From contig JARYMO010000115.1 in NCBI GenBank assembly GCA_029907055.1, positions 1 to 5,300 on the forward strand: a stretch of DNA of 5,300 nt. Direction: 5' to 3'. A model generated the notes under the pieces. The model ran no database searches. It saw only the letters and a program-made list of their open reading frames with translations, and was not told the DNA's origin. This DNA comes from Syntrophomonadaceae bacterium. GTDB lineage: Bacteria; Bacillota; Syntrophomonadia; Syntrophomonadales; Syntrophothermaceae. Shown here piece by piece: positions 1 to 5,300 of this stretch. Every line of letters starts with the position of its first letter. Within the stretch, counting starts at the first letter, position 1. Position numbers and translations under genes: made by a program.

Positions 1-822
1 CACGCTCACGCACTCCGCCGCCACCTTTGACCCTATCTTGCCCGCGTAGACCGACAGACCCTTCTGTACCAGGTCTGCCTCCAGCCCGTGCCCGCACGCC
101 TCGTGCACCATGGTGCCACCGGCCCGGGAGGACAGGATGACTGGCATTCGCGCCGCCGGACAAGGTCGGGCCTTCAGCATCAGCAGCGCCCGCGCCGCTG
201 CCTTCTGGGCCAGTTCCTCGGGGGATGTCTCCTCCAGCACTTCCCACCCGCTGGAGGCAGCGATGGCCTCCATGCCGGTCTGGATGATGCCGTCGGCCGC
301 AGCCACCACGTTCACCGTCAACCGCACCCGCGCTGCCTCGTCCTCCAACCACTCACCCAAGCTGTTGGCGATCATCACGCTCTTCTCGATGTCCCCCAGG
401 GCCACCATCACCTGGCGCACCTCGGCCCCCGCCGCGCGCGCGGCCGCGTTGGCAGCCTTCACCCAGGCAGTCTTGCGCTCGATGGCAACCTGTCCGGGCC
501 GGGCCGCCTCACCCCCGGCCGGCAGCGCTCTCAGGTCCGCCAGCTCACCCCCCTGCACGCCGCCCGCCACCCTGGCCGCTACCCGTGCCGCCTGCAACAG
601 GCTGTTAGGCGAGAGGTCGTTGGTGAACGCGTAGGCGGTGCTGCCCCCCCTGATAACCCGCACCCCCGCCCCCCGCTCCTGGCCGGAAAAGATCTTCTCG
701 ACCCTGTCGTCCTCGCATACCACGCTGGTGGTCCGCCGCTGCTCGGCGTAGATCTCGGCGAAATCCGCACCCCGCGCCATGGCCGCTGCCAGCACCTGGC
801 GCGCCAGGTCCCTGTCGATCAT
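1..822 (-). CDS. tldD: TldD-family zinc metalloprotease, N-terminal part (3' end beyond window)
   Basis: TldD forms a heterodimeric cytoplasmic metalloprotease with TldE/PmbA that degrades unfolded peptides; in Escherichia coli the pair matures microcin B17 and degrades the CcdA antitoxin. The window holds 274 codons, open to its edge, of a protein usually about 450-480 residues long. The zinc motif HEACGH lies at residues 240-245 (HExxxH), followed by GLEADLVQKG, closely resembling the HExxGHGLEGD region of known TldD proteins. The N-terminal part shows the family's GAGVRVIRGGSTAYAFTNDL stretch near residues 51-70. The start is fixed: an in-frame TGA lies at 840-838 and the ATG at 822 is the first start after it, preceded by a GGAGG (837-833) ten bases upstream. 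It has its own promoter (862-891), so it is probably not part of the pilus operon. PmbA would be expected nearby but is not visible. Family assignment is firm; the substrate is unknown. Confidence 0.96.
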   Translation of the reverse strand, partial: MIDRDLARQVLAAAMARGADFAEIYAEQRRTTSVVCEDDRVEKIFSGQERGAGVRVIRGGSTAYAFTNDLSPNSLLQAARVAARVAGGVQGGELADLRALPAGGEAARPGQVAIERKTAWVKAANAAARAAGAEVRQVMVALGDIEKSVMIANSLGEWLEDEAARVRLTVNVVAAADGIIQTGMEAIAASSGWEVLEETSPEELAQKAAARALLMLKARPCPAARMPVILSSRAGGTMVHEACGHGLEADLVQKGLSVYAGKIGSKVAAECVSV

Positions 823-861
823 GGGCCTGTCGCCTCCTCACTTCGACGCGTTGATGCTTTC

Positions 862-891
862 ACTATACTGGACGCGGGAGGGGCTTGTCCA
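862..891 (-). promoter_or_regulatory. Probable sigma-A/sigma-70 promoter of tldD
   Basis: On the minus strand TGGACA (891-886, one mismatch from TTGACA) is followed after 18 bases by TATAGT (867-862, one mismatch from TATAAT). It is an AT-richer patch in GC-rich surroundings. Transcription would begin near 855, giving a leader of about 33 bases that contains the tldD ribosome binding site. Consensus match, spacing and position all agree; it is not experimentally shown. Confidence 0.7.
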
Positions 892-922
892 CGCAGGCAT
901 GGCGAAGTCAGAACCCGCCTCT

Positions 923-1633
923 TCAGGGAGAAGGGGATGAGGACTGGCCCCCGTTCAGGCCGTCCTGCCCCGCTGAGGCTGGTGAAGGGGGTCTCAGAGG
1001 GCAGGAGATTCTCACCTTGGCGCACACCCGGCGCTCACCACCCGCAAGCGCGGCAGGCCCTGTTCCACCCACCGCCGCGCAGCCTGTTCCACCCCCTCCA
1101 GCATTGCCGGACGGTGACCTGAAGTCCGGGCACCCGCAGTCACCTTGAGGTGAGTATCCCTGCACGGAAATGCGTTCTACCACCATGCCTTGCCGGCTGT
1201 CGTGCAGCTCAGCCATGGCGCGCCAGACCGCGGACCAGGTGCCTGCCGCTTCGACCTCCCATACCGAGCCTGCCGGCACGCTGGCATCGCGGACACCTGC
1301 CCCCTCTTGCCACTGTTCCGAGATACTGCGCACCGCAACGCCCTGCTCGGCGGCAGCAGTAGTAATGCGAGCGATGACAGCCGCACGGCCAGCGAAGGCG
1401 TCCTGTCCCGCCCCCCCGGACGTTCCCCGGGCGCCTGCCATCGGAGCGGCCTGAGAGGCCCCTCTCTGCGCCTGAGCCTCGGCCAGTCCGGCCTGCAGGC
1501 GGCGGTTCTTCTCCGCCAGCTGTTCGCCCGAGGTGCGCAGCGGGACGTACCCTGCAGCCACCAGGCTCAGCCAGCCTGCAACTGCAAGCGTCCAGCACCA
1601 TGGAGAAGGACCACGAGCGAACACCACCCTCAC
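923..1633 (-). CDS. pilO: PilO-like inner-membrane pilus assembly protein, with apparent 3' frameshift
   Basis: PilO pairs with PilN to form the inner-membrane alignment platform of type IV pili. Counting from the GTG at 1633, the protein has a short basic N-terminus, one membrane segment (about residues 14-32, TLAVAGWLSLVAAGYVPL), a short coiled coil (GEQLAEKNRRLQAGLAEAQ, about 36-54), a Gly/Ala-rich linker and a ferredoxin-like domain, including SVWEVEAAGTWSAVWRAM. The reading frame could open further upstream (1714), but that part overlaps pilN by 85 bases and looks like noise. GTG at 1633 overlaps the pilN stop as GTGA; GTG at 1627 or 1624 are alternatives that sit better behind the GGAG at 1636-1633. 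After codon 158 (around 1160) this frame becomes Gly/Pro/Ser/Cys-rich and unlike PilO, whereas another frame supplies the expected last strand and stops at 1014-1012. The functional protein is therefore probably about 206 residues, spanning 1633-1012. PilO by position and topology; sequence similarity in this family is low. Confidence 0.75.
   Translation of the reverse strand: MRVVFARGPSPWCWTLAVAGWLSLVAAGYVPLRTSGEQLAEKNRRLQAGLAEAQAQRGASQAAPMAGARGTSGGAGQDAFAGRAAVIARITTAAAEQGVAVRSISEQWQEGAGVRDASVPAGSVWEVEAAGTWSAVWRAMAELHDSRQGMVVERISVQGYSPQGDCGCPDFRSPSGNAGGGGTGCAAVGGTGPAALAGGERRVCAKVRISCPLRPPSPASAGQDGLNGGQSSSPSP
940..966 (-). terminator. Possible hairpin terminator of the pilus operon
   Basis: Minus-strand inverted repeat: AGGACGGCC (966-958), an eight-base loop, then GGCC, an unpaired A (945) and GTCCT (to 940). 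The stem is nine pairs with one bulge. It sits between the end of pilO and the tldD promoter, where a terminator is expected. The following bases (CATCCCCTTCTCCC) are pyrimidine-rich but not a U-tract, so it is at best a non-canonical intrinsic terminator. Confidence 0.35.
1012..1158 (-). other. Probable true C-terminus of PilO in a shifted frame
   Basis: Read from 1158, this frame gives 48 codons and a TGA at 1014-1012. It begins DTHLKVTAGART, an alternating strand pattern that would continue VVERISVQ from the upstream frame, as in the final beta strands of PilO. It then holds a helix-like stretch (MLEGVEQAARRWVEQGL) and ends near RLRVVSAGCAPR. Its third codon positions are richer in G and C than those of the unshifted frame. 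The junction lies at or near the GGG at 1160-1158. A single-base sequencing error, a real mutation or programmed frameshifting could all explain it. Confidence 0.6.
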
Positions 1634-2202
1634 TCCCCAGCCAGCGAAGGTGCGAAGGCATCGAGGGCAGTGAGGGTGAAGGCATACCCTCCGAGTCCCT
1701 TCTCCTCCTCGCACCGGGTGACGGCGAACTCCGGAAGCTCGGACCGGCTGGACAGACTGGCCAGCAGTTCGACCACCTGCTCCCAGTTGCCGGCAGTGCC
1801 AAGGATGGCAGCGTGGTCGGGCGCCAGGTCCACGGCAATGACCGCCACGCCAGGGGGCAGGCAGTCCTGTATCGTCTCCACCGCCCGGTACCAGTCGACC
1901 GCTGGCCTTTCCGCCGTCGACCCGTACGGCCGTCGTGGACCGGCGGAGAGCCGTTGGCGCTGGTCCTTGACACGGGCCGCCGCCTGCACGTGCAGGAGCC
2001 TGCTCAGCCGGGCATGCTCCCCTTCTTCCCTCCGCACCCGTTGCACCGCGTCAAGGATGGCCCATGCCACCGCCGCGTAGGCCGCGAGTACCAGCGCTGC
2101 CGCCACGCGCTGCCGGAGGACCCTGCGGCGGCGTGCAGGCAAAGCTGCGCTGCGCAGGTCGATTTCTCTCCTGCCCTTCTTGCCCGTCCTCACCACCGCC
2201 AC
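1630..2202 (-). CDS. pilN: PilN-like inner-membrane pilus assembly protein
   Basis: PilN is a bitopic inner-membrane protein whose cytoplasmic N-terminus binds PilM and whose extracytoplasmic domain pairs with PilO. The 190-residue product has a basic N-terminus, a degenerate form of the family's INLLP motif (IDLRSAALP, residues 14-22), a membrane segment at about 33-51 (VAAALVLAAYAAVAWAIL), a charged helical or coiled-coil stretch to about 85, and a ferredoxin-like domain at about 104-180 (DWYRAVETIQDCLPPGVAVIAV, then NWEQVVELLASL), the usual PilN layout. The start is GTG at 2202, with GTGs at 2196 and 2193 also possible; 2193 would make a GTGA overlap with the pilM stop. It overlaps the end of pilM and the start of pilO, so translation is probably coupled. 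The assignment rests on order and topology as well as motif remnants. Confidence 0.85.
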   Translation of the reverse strand: MAVVRTGKKGRREIDLRSAALPARRRRVLRQRVAAALVLAAYAAVAWAILDAVQRVRREEGEHARLSRLLHVQAAARVKDQRQRLSAGPRRPYGSTAERPAVDWYRAVETIQDCLPPGVAVIAVDLAPDHAAILGTAGNWEQVVELLASLSSRSELPEFAVTRCEEEKGLGGYAFTLTALDAFAPSLAGE

Positions 2203-3164
2203 CCCAGGCGCAGACCTGCACCGAGTGCAACAGCTGCAGCCCCGATATCAGGGCGGGCTACGAGCGCATCAGGGGAAAGCCCGAGCTCGGCCAGCCACTG
2301 GCTCCCCGCCTCGACGGGGAACGGCAGCACCTGGCCCAGCTCCTCCACCAAGGCGTCACTCATTGCCTGGGGGGACACCACGACCACCGACTGGATAGTC
2401 ATGGCACGCGGGCCGAGGGCGGAATCCCCGTTTCTCAGCAGTTCCAGCACACCCCGCACCGTCCAGCGAGCATGGCTCACCAGCTCCTCCCGCGTCTCAC
2501 TGCCGGGTTCCTTCCTTTCTGCTCGGCCCGTCGCCCGGATCAAGGTCTTGACCCATTGCGGCCGGCCGATGAGGAACCCGGTGACTTGAAGCCAGGCAAA
2601 GTCCGCGTGAACAAGGATGACCTGGCCGGGGGCTTGCTGCAACCGCCCCCCCAGCAGGCGGCCGAGCGAGAGCGGGGCCACCTCCAGGTGATAGCGAGCC
2701 CACCTGTTGTGGGCGAGCGTCATGCACACCGCGTCGGCAGTGCTGCGGCGAAGCCCGATGACGGTGACCACTTGCCGACCCGGCGTCCCGGGATCAGGTT
2801 CGACGAGGTAATCAAACAGCATTTCTTCCACCGGCAGCGGTGAAATCGCCGGCAGCTGGTGGAAGACCGCCCGCTCCAGAAGGCGCGGCGGCAATACGGG
2901 CATGTTGAGCTCCCGTATCACCACAGGCAGTCCCGACAGGGAAACGACGGCCGGTACCTTCCAGGTGCCGGCGGCCCGAGCGGCGTCTTTCAGCGCGCGT
3001 GCCGCGGTCCGCCACTGCCCCTCGCCGCCAGGGCCGGACCCGCACGCGATGCGGGCGTTCACCTCCCGGGCCACCTCGACGGCTGGTCCGCTGCGCGTGA
3101 ACTGCAGCACCCGGACTGCTTCAGGGCTGATCTCGATGCCTGCCCAACGGCGCGGTCTTCCCAT
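2190..3164 (-). CDS. pilM: PilM-like actin-fold protein of the pilus assembly platform
   Basis: PilM is a cytoplasmic actin/FtsA-like protein that binds the PilN tail and connects the motor ATPases to the inner-membrane platform. This 324-residue protein is close to the usual length of about 350. Family features include the N-terminal strand-turn GIEISPEAVRVLQF (9-22), VVIRELNMPVLPPRLLERAV (81-100), the acidic PLPVEEMLFDYLV segment (109-121), and a C-terminal AAAVALGAGLRL (309-320). There is no membrane segment. The ATG at 3164 has a strong GGGAGGGGAG site (3179-3170) just upstream. Residues that normally bind ATP look degenerate: the first phosphate loop lacks the usual Gly-Ser-Ser and Lys, the second reads VHADFAWLQVT (185-195) instead of a VDIG type motif, and the expected GG turn near 264 is SP. 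It may be structural only. It follows the PilX-like gene after 69 bases. Confidence 0.9.
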   Translation of the reverse strand: MGRPRRWAGIEISPEAVRVLQFTRSGPAVEVAREVNARIACGSGPGGEGQWRTAARALKDAARAAGTWKVPAVVSLSGLPVVIRELNMPVLPPRLLERAVFHQLPAISPLPVEEMLFDYLVEPDPGTPGRQVVTVIGLRRSTADAVCMTLAHNRWARYHLEVAPLSLGRLLGGRLQQAPGQVILVHADFAWLQVTGFLIGRPQWVKTLIRATGRAERKEPGSETREELVSHARWTVRGVLELLRNGDSALGPRAMTIQSVVVVSPQAMSDALVEELGQVLPFPVEAGSQWLAELGLSPDALVARPDIGAAAVALGAGLRLGWRW

Positions 3165-3233
3165 CTCGGCTCCCCTCCCGCACGACCCTGCCTCTCGCCC
3201 GGACCTGTGCAGCCTGTCTCTGTGTCCTGGTCA
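3165..3233. other. Gap between the PilX-like gene and pilM
   Basis: Sixty-nine bases, the only real gap inside the operon. It holds the pilM ribosome binding site. I see no -10/-35 pair and no stable hairpin, so it gives no reason to split the operon here. Confidence 0.5.
3170..3179 (-). promoter_or_regulatory. Ribosome binding site of pilM
   Basis: GGGAGGGGAG ends five bases before the ATG at 3164, with its GGAGG core nine bases away. It is one of the strongest such sites in the window and fixes the pilM start. It suggests that pilM initiates independently rather than only by coupling, in keeping with the 69-base gap upstream. Confidence 0.75.
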
Positions 3234-4283
3234 TCAGAACGGGGTCTCGACGTAGCCGACCAGGGAATCGGCCAACCACCCCAGCAGCTGGGCGTCGGCC
3301 CGCAGGTTGGCGCCCTCCTCCCGGAAGACGAGGGTCGTCCCCGGGCACTCCACCCGCACCAGCGGCGACTCCCAAAGGCCTGCAAGTTCCAGGGACTGCA
3401 TGTCGGGCGCCAACACCTGCAGTGAACGTCCCGCCCGCAGGTACCCCTCCAGCGAAACGAATCCGCCCTGATTCGCTGCCAAGAGCAGGTCTCCGCTGCA
3501 GATTACGTTGAGGGCCGTGCTCCCCGAACCCCCAGCGGTCGACGGCGCGACCGTGACGCTGCCGGTGGCCACCAGCAGCCTGCCTGGACCGATGTCCCCC
3601 AGGCTCTCGTCGATCAGGACATCGCCTTCTACCCACACGCGTTGGCAACCAGAAAAGTGAGCCGGTTCCAGCCGGGCATTCCCGGGCACGACTCTCCAGC
3701 CCGGGTCAGAATTCGCCAGTCGGCGAAAGAAGTCCATCTCGAGGCAGGATACCTTGAATCCGCGGTAGTGGCTCCCCTGTATGGTCACACCGGCGTCAGT
3801 GCCCAGCTGCTCAACCGCCAGTGAGCTGACCAGGAGGCAGGAGCCGGGCGTACCAGACTGCCCCCCTGCAGTGCACACCTCGAGCCGGTGTGCCAGCACT
3901 CCAAATCTGGCCCTGGCGTCAAGGCGCGCGCGCAGCGTCTGCTTCACCCCCCGCTCCAGGGCCGCTCCGGCCACGATGGTGATGCCGCCCCAGGCATCAG
4001 GGGAGGCAATCTGGACGTCTACCGGCACGTCGTCGATAGACGAGACCATGGTCATGCTGGTGCCTGGCAGGTAGTCGCCGCGGTGAATGGCGGCTCGCCC
4101 CAGTTCAACCCCGCCCTCCGCCAGGTAGCGGGCCCGCATCGCCTCCTTGCGGTAGCCCAGCATACGCAGCTCGTTGGCAGCCAGTCCGGCCGCCGCCTGG
4201 CCCATCATGGCCAGCAGGAGCATCATCCCGAGCACCAGGACCAGCGCGTTCCCGCCCTCTTCATTCAGGAGCCGACGCATCAT
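3234..4283 (-). CDS. PilX-like minor pilin with long beta-rich ectodomain
   Basis: A 349-residue membrane-anchored protein at the position where PilX/GspK-like minor pilins are found. The N-terminus reads MMRRLLNEEGGNALVLVLGM, a Gly-ending leader followed by a hydrophobic helix (about 12-35). It is followed by ELRMLGYRKEAMRARYLAEGGVELG (in part, 38-62), the typical 'A..lAEaGve.a' helix of PilX-like proteins. The remaining 280 residues are beta-rich, with repeated short Gly-turn strands (VWVEGDVLIDES, LLVATGSVTV, LNVICSGDLLL, FVSLEGYLRAGRSLQV, about 216-290) that resemble a polymer-forming or beta-solenoid fold. Six cysteines (137, 149, 180, 213, 262, 313) could form disulfides outside the cell. 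The open frame extends upstream to 4430, but the ATG at 4283 is chosen: it overlaps the previous stop as ATGA and follows GGAGGAG. The PilX-like N-terminus is clear; the ectodomain is not assigned to a known family. Confidence 0.82.
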   Translation of the reverse strand: MMRRLLNEEGGNALVLVLGMMLLLAMMGQAAAGLAANELRMLGYRKEAMRARYLAEGGVELGRAAIHRGDYLPGTSMTMVSSIDDVPVDVQIASPDAWGGITIVAGAALERGVKQTLRARLDARARFGVLAHRLEVCTAGGQSGTPGSCLLVSSLAVEQLGTDAGVTIQGSHYRGFKVSCLEMDFFRRLANSDPGWRVVPGNARLEPAHFSGCQRVWVEGDVLIDESLGDIGPGRLLVATGSVTVAPSTAGGSGSTALNVICSGDLLLAANQGGFVSLEGYLRAGRSLQVLAPDMQSLELAGLWESPLVRVECPGTTLVFREEGANLRADAQLLGWLADSLVGYVETPF

Positions 4284-4768
4284 CGGGTGACTCCTCCCCC
4301 GGCCCGGGGGAAGGCGGAGGTCTCCAGGCTCCATGCCCGGCCGCTTGCCCCCGCCTGCACGGTTACCAGCACCCGGCCGTCCGCCTCCCGGAGAAACCGG
4401 CAGAGGAGAATCGGACCGGCCAGGGGACACGATGCCGACGGCGTGGTGGCAGATACGGATGAATAGAAGTCACGGTACATGGTGCCGTTGTAGAGGCGAA
4501 ACCCGGTTTTCTCGCCGTTTCCGTCAACCAGCAGGAGCCTGTCGCCCCCGGCATACACTACCCATCGGCTCTGGCGGATGGCAGCGCAGACGTATTCCAC
4601 GGCAAATCGGGCCTGTTCCTGGCTCTCTGTCCGGTCCCGCGTCCAGGCATGCTCCTGCCCGCCCGTCCACCACATGTTGAGGACAAGGAGCGCCACCACG
4701 CTCAAGATACCGAGGTCGACGAGGGCCGCGGCCAACACCTGTCCACTCTCACCTGTTGGGTGCTTCAT
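4280..4768 (-). CDS. PilW-like minor prepilin
   Basis: A 162-residue protein with a short leader ending in Gly (MKHPTGESG), a hydrophobic helix (about 10-33, QVLAAALVDLGILSVVALL) and the segment ESQEQARFAVEYVCAAIRQS (48-67), which matches the 'Q.qaR.a.e.i...lR.a' helix of PilW/GspJ-type pilins. A small beta-rich C-terminal domain follows (WVVYAGGDRLLLVDGNGEKT, then FRLYNGTMYRDF), the usual PilW course in which a value and its formatted output sit in adjacent strands. Cysteines lie at 61, 114 and 123. The usual Glu at position +5 after the leader is Ala, and an Asp occurs at +9. The ATG at 4768 overlaps the PilV-like gene by 20 bases, and the TGA overlaps the next ATG as ATGA. The leader is expected to be cut by a prepilin peptidase, which is not in the window. 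Confidence 0.83.
   Translation of the reverse strand: MKHPTGESGQVLAAALVDLGILSVVALLVLNMWWTGGQEHAWTRDRTESQEQARFAVEYVCAAIRQSRWVVYAGGDRLLLVDGNGEKTGFRLYNGTMYRDFYSSVSATTPSASCPLAGPILLCRFLREADGRVLVTVQAGASGRAWSLETSAFPRAGGGVTR
4291..4297 (-). promoter_or_regulatory. Ribosome binding site deciding the PilX-like start
   Basis: GGAGGAG ends seven bases before the ATG at 4283. It lies inside the end of the upstream PilW-like gene and selects the start directly before the pilin-like leader, excluding a 49-codon Gly/Pro-rich extension up to 4430. Confidence 0.75.
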
Positions 4769-5240
4769 GAACTTCCGTCGCCATGGCGGTAGCGAGCCGG
4801 ACCAAGGGCTGGTCCCCGCCTGTCGTCTCTCTCACCTGCACCGTGACCACGCGCACCCCCTGCGTGCCGTTGACGCTCTCGACCGTCACCTCGGCACGCA
4901 GGTCCTCGCGCTCCCCTGCCACCGTTACCTGCAGGTCTGCCCAGTTGCCCCGCTGGCTGGTGTATGTTCCGGGCCCCACCACGGCCAGACGATGCCGGGC
5001 AGCCTTCACTGCTTCCATGACATCCGCGGCGTACATCAGTGCCCGGGTACGGTCGCCGGCGCTCCTGGTCCAGGCCACGCCGTGCGACAACCGTGGCATG
5101 ACGGAAGTAGCCAGCAGGCACAGCACAGCAACCGCCGCCAGCGCGTCGACCAACCCCATCCCGTCCTTCGCGCGGACAGGGCCGTGCCATTCCATCTTGA
5201 TCTTGGCAGGCAGGCGCCCTCCGCGCCATCGCGCGTTCAC
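4749..5240 (-). CDS. PilV-like minor prepilin
   Basis: A 163-residue prepilin-like protein. The class III leader ends at Gly27 in VRAKDG, followed by MGLVDALAAVAVLCLLATSV, the 'GxxLvEalvAlaIl' helix of PilV/GspI-type pilins, with Asp instead of Glu at +5. After the helix, GDRTRALMYAADVMEAVKAA (62-81) matches the helix in which PilV proteins carry 'A..la...mE.lr'. A beta-rich tail includes DLQVTVAGE and VRVVTVQVRE. The start taken is GTG at 5240, six bases after GGAGG (5251-5247); it gives a leader of 27 residues, longer than average. ATG at 5195 would give a 12-residue leader but has no clear ribosome binding site. The stop lies inside the following PilW-like gene, and the start lies at or inside the end of the upstream gene. 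Confidence 0.83.
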   Translation of the reverse strand: MNARWRGGRLPAKIKMEWHGPVRAKDGMGLVDALAAVAVLCLLATSVMPRLSHGVAWTRSAGDRTRALMYAADVMEAVKAARHRLAVVGPGTYTSQRGNWADLQVTVAGEREDLRAEVTVESVNGTQGVRVVTVQVRETTGGDQPLVRLATAMATEVHEAPNR

Positions 5241-5300
5241 CCTGTCCCTCCCACCAGCCAGGTCAGCGCTCGTTCTCCTCCGGCGGACGCCGCCAGGCAG
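5237..5300 (-). CDS. 3' end of an upstream gene, frame ambiguous
   Basis: Two minus-strand frames enter from the window edge and stop before the PilV-like gene. One reads CLAASAGGERALTWLVGGTG and stops at 5239-5237, overlapping the GTG start as GTGA. The other reads AWRRPPEENER and stops at 5265-5263, leaving a 22-base gap; its third codon positions are almost all G or C, which favours it. Another pilus gene (for example a further pilin, or an assembly or peptidase gene) would be expected here, but about 20 residues are too few to identify it. Confidence 0.35.
   Translation of the reverse strand, partial: CLAASAGGERALTWLVGGTG
5246..5252 (-). promoter_or_regulatory. Ribosome binding site supporting GTG start of the PilV-like gene
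   Basis: GGGAGGG precedes the GTG at 5240 by five bases. It favours this start over the in-frame ATG at 5195, which lacks a comparable site. Confidence 0.6.

Larger units (their letters stand above)
823..1011. other. Intergenic region between pilO and tldD
   Basis: About 189 bases without a convincing gene. It contains the hairpin at 940-966, the promoter at 862-891 and the tldD ribosome binding site at 833-837. The unshifted pilO frame formally stays open through part of it, to a stop at 925-923, but that stretch has the Pro/Ser/Gly composition of out-of-frame GC-rich DNA. Confidence 0.6.

Noticed and set aside
88..1122. Plus-strand open frame of 344 codons
   Set aside because: It lies opposite tldD and the end of pilO, is rich in Arg, Pro, His and Gly, and has no domain or membrane pattern. 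The minus-strand tldD frame with its zinc motif explains the region.
1209..1973. Minus-strand open frame of 254 codons across the pilN/pilO junction
   Set aside because: Out of frame with both genes, rich in Arg/Ser/Gly, and without the membrane segments and helices that the pilN and pilO frames show.
1600..2589. Plus-strand open frame of 329 codons
   Set aside because: Antisense to pilN and pilM, with low-complexity Arg/Pro/Ser composition typical of the antisense of GC-rich genes and no recognisable motif.
2064..2843. Plus-strand open frame of 259 codons, with early CxxC-like cysteines
   Set aside because: Antisense to pilM. The cysteines come from the antisense of Ala/Leu-rich codons and the rest shows no family pattern.
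3121..3234. Short minus-strand frame of 37 codons starting in a TGATG overlap with the PilX-like stop
   Set aside because: The overlap looks like coupling, but the peptide is Arg/Gly/Gln-rich, runs into pilM and has no ribosome binding site of its own. It more likely reflects chance.
4284..4430. N-terminal extension of the PilX-like gene up to 4430
   Set aside because: The 49 extra residues are Gly/Pro/Arg-rich, lie inside the PilW-like gene in another frame, and would bury the pilin leader. GGAGGAG before 4283 marks the better start.
4765..5229. Minus-strand open frame of 154 codons within the PilV-like gene
   Set aside because: It starts at an ATG just inside the PilV-like gene in another frame. 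It has no hydrophobic helix and shows the Gly/Arg composition of a shadow frame.

Overview
The window reads as bacterial chromosome of high GC content with every supportable gene on the minus strand. It holds the downstream half of a type IV pilus (or closely related type II secretion-like) assembly operon, followed by the first 274 codons of a tldD metalloprotease gene. Gene identities come from motifs and topology read by eye, without database searches.

Reading in the direction of transcription (from 5300 down to 1): the 3' end of an unidentified upstream gene (about 5300-5237, frame uncertain); a PilV-like minor prepilin (5240-4749); a PilW-like minor prepilin (4768-4280); a PilX-like protein with a long, beta-rich, six-cysteine ectodomain (4283-3234); a 69-base gap; pilM (3164-2190), cytoplasmic and actin-like; pilN (2202-1630) and pilO (from about 1633), both bitopic inner-membrane proteins. 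Most junctions are short stop/start overlaps, so the cluster looks like one translationally coupled operon. The minor pilins would prime and tip the pilus, while PilM, PilN and PilO form the inner-membrane alignment platform linking the cytoplasmic motor to the fibre. The operon ends after pilO, without pilP or pilQ (outer-membrane secretin). That, with the high GC, suggests a single-membrane lineage such as a high-GC, deep-branching Bacillota; this is inference, since pilP and pilQ could lie elsewhere.

After pilO comes a noncoding gap of about 190 bases (1011-823) with a hairpin that may terminate the pilus operon and a good sigma-A type promoter. This promoter drives tldD (822 to the window edge), which carries the HExxxH zinc motif and is cut off by the window end.

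The most notable points are an apparent frameshift in the last third of pilO, loss of recognisable nucleotide-binding signatures in PilM, and absence of the usual Glu at +5 in all three pilin-like proteins. I saw no CRISPR array, transposon, tRNA, rRNA or phage gene, and no credible plus-strand gene.
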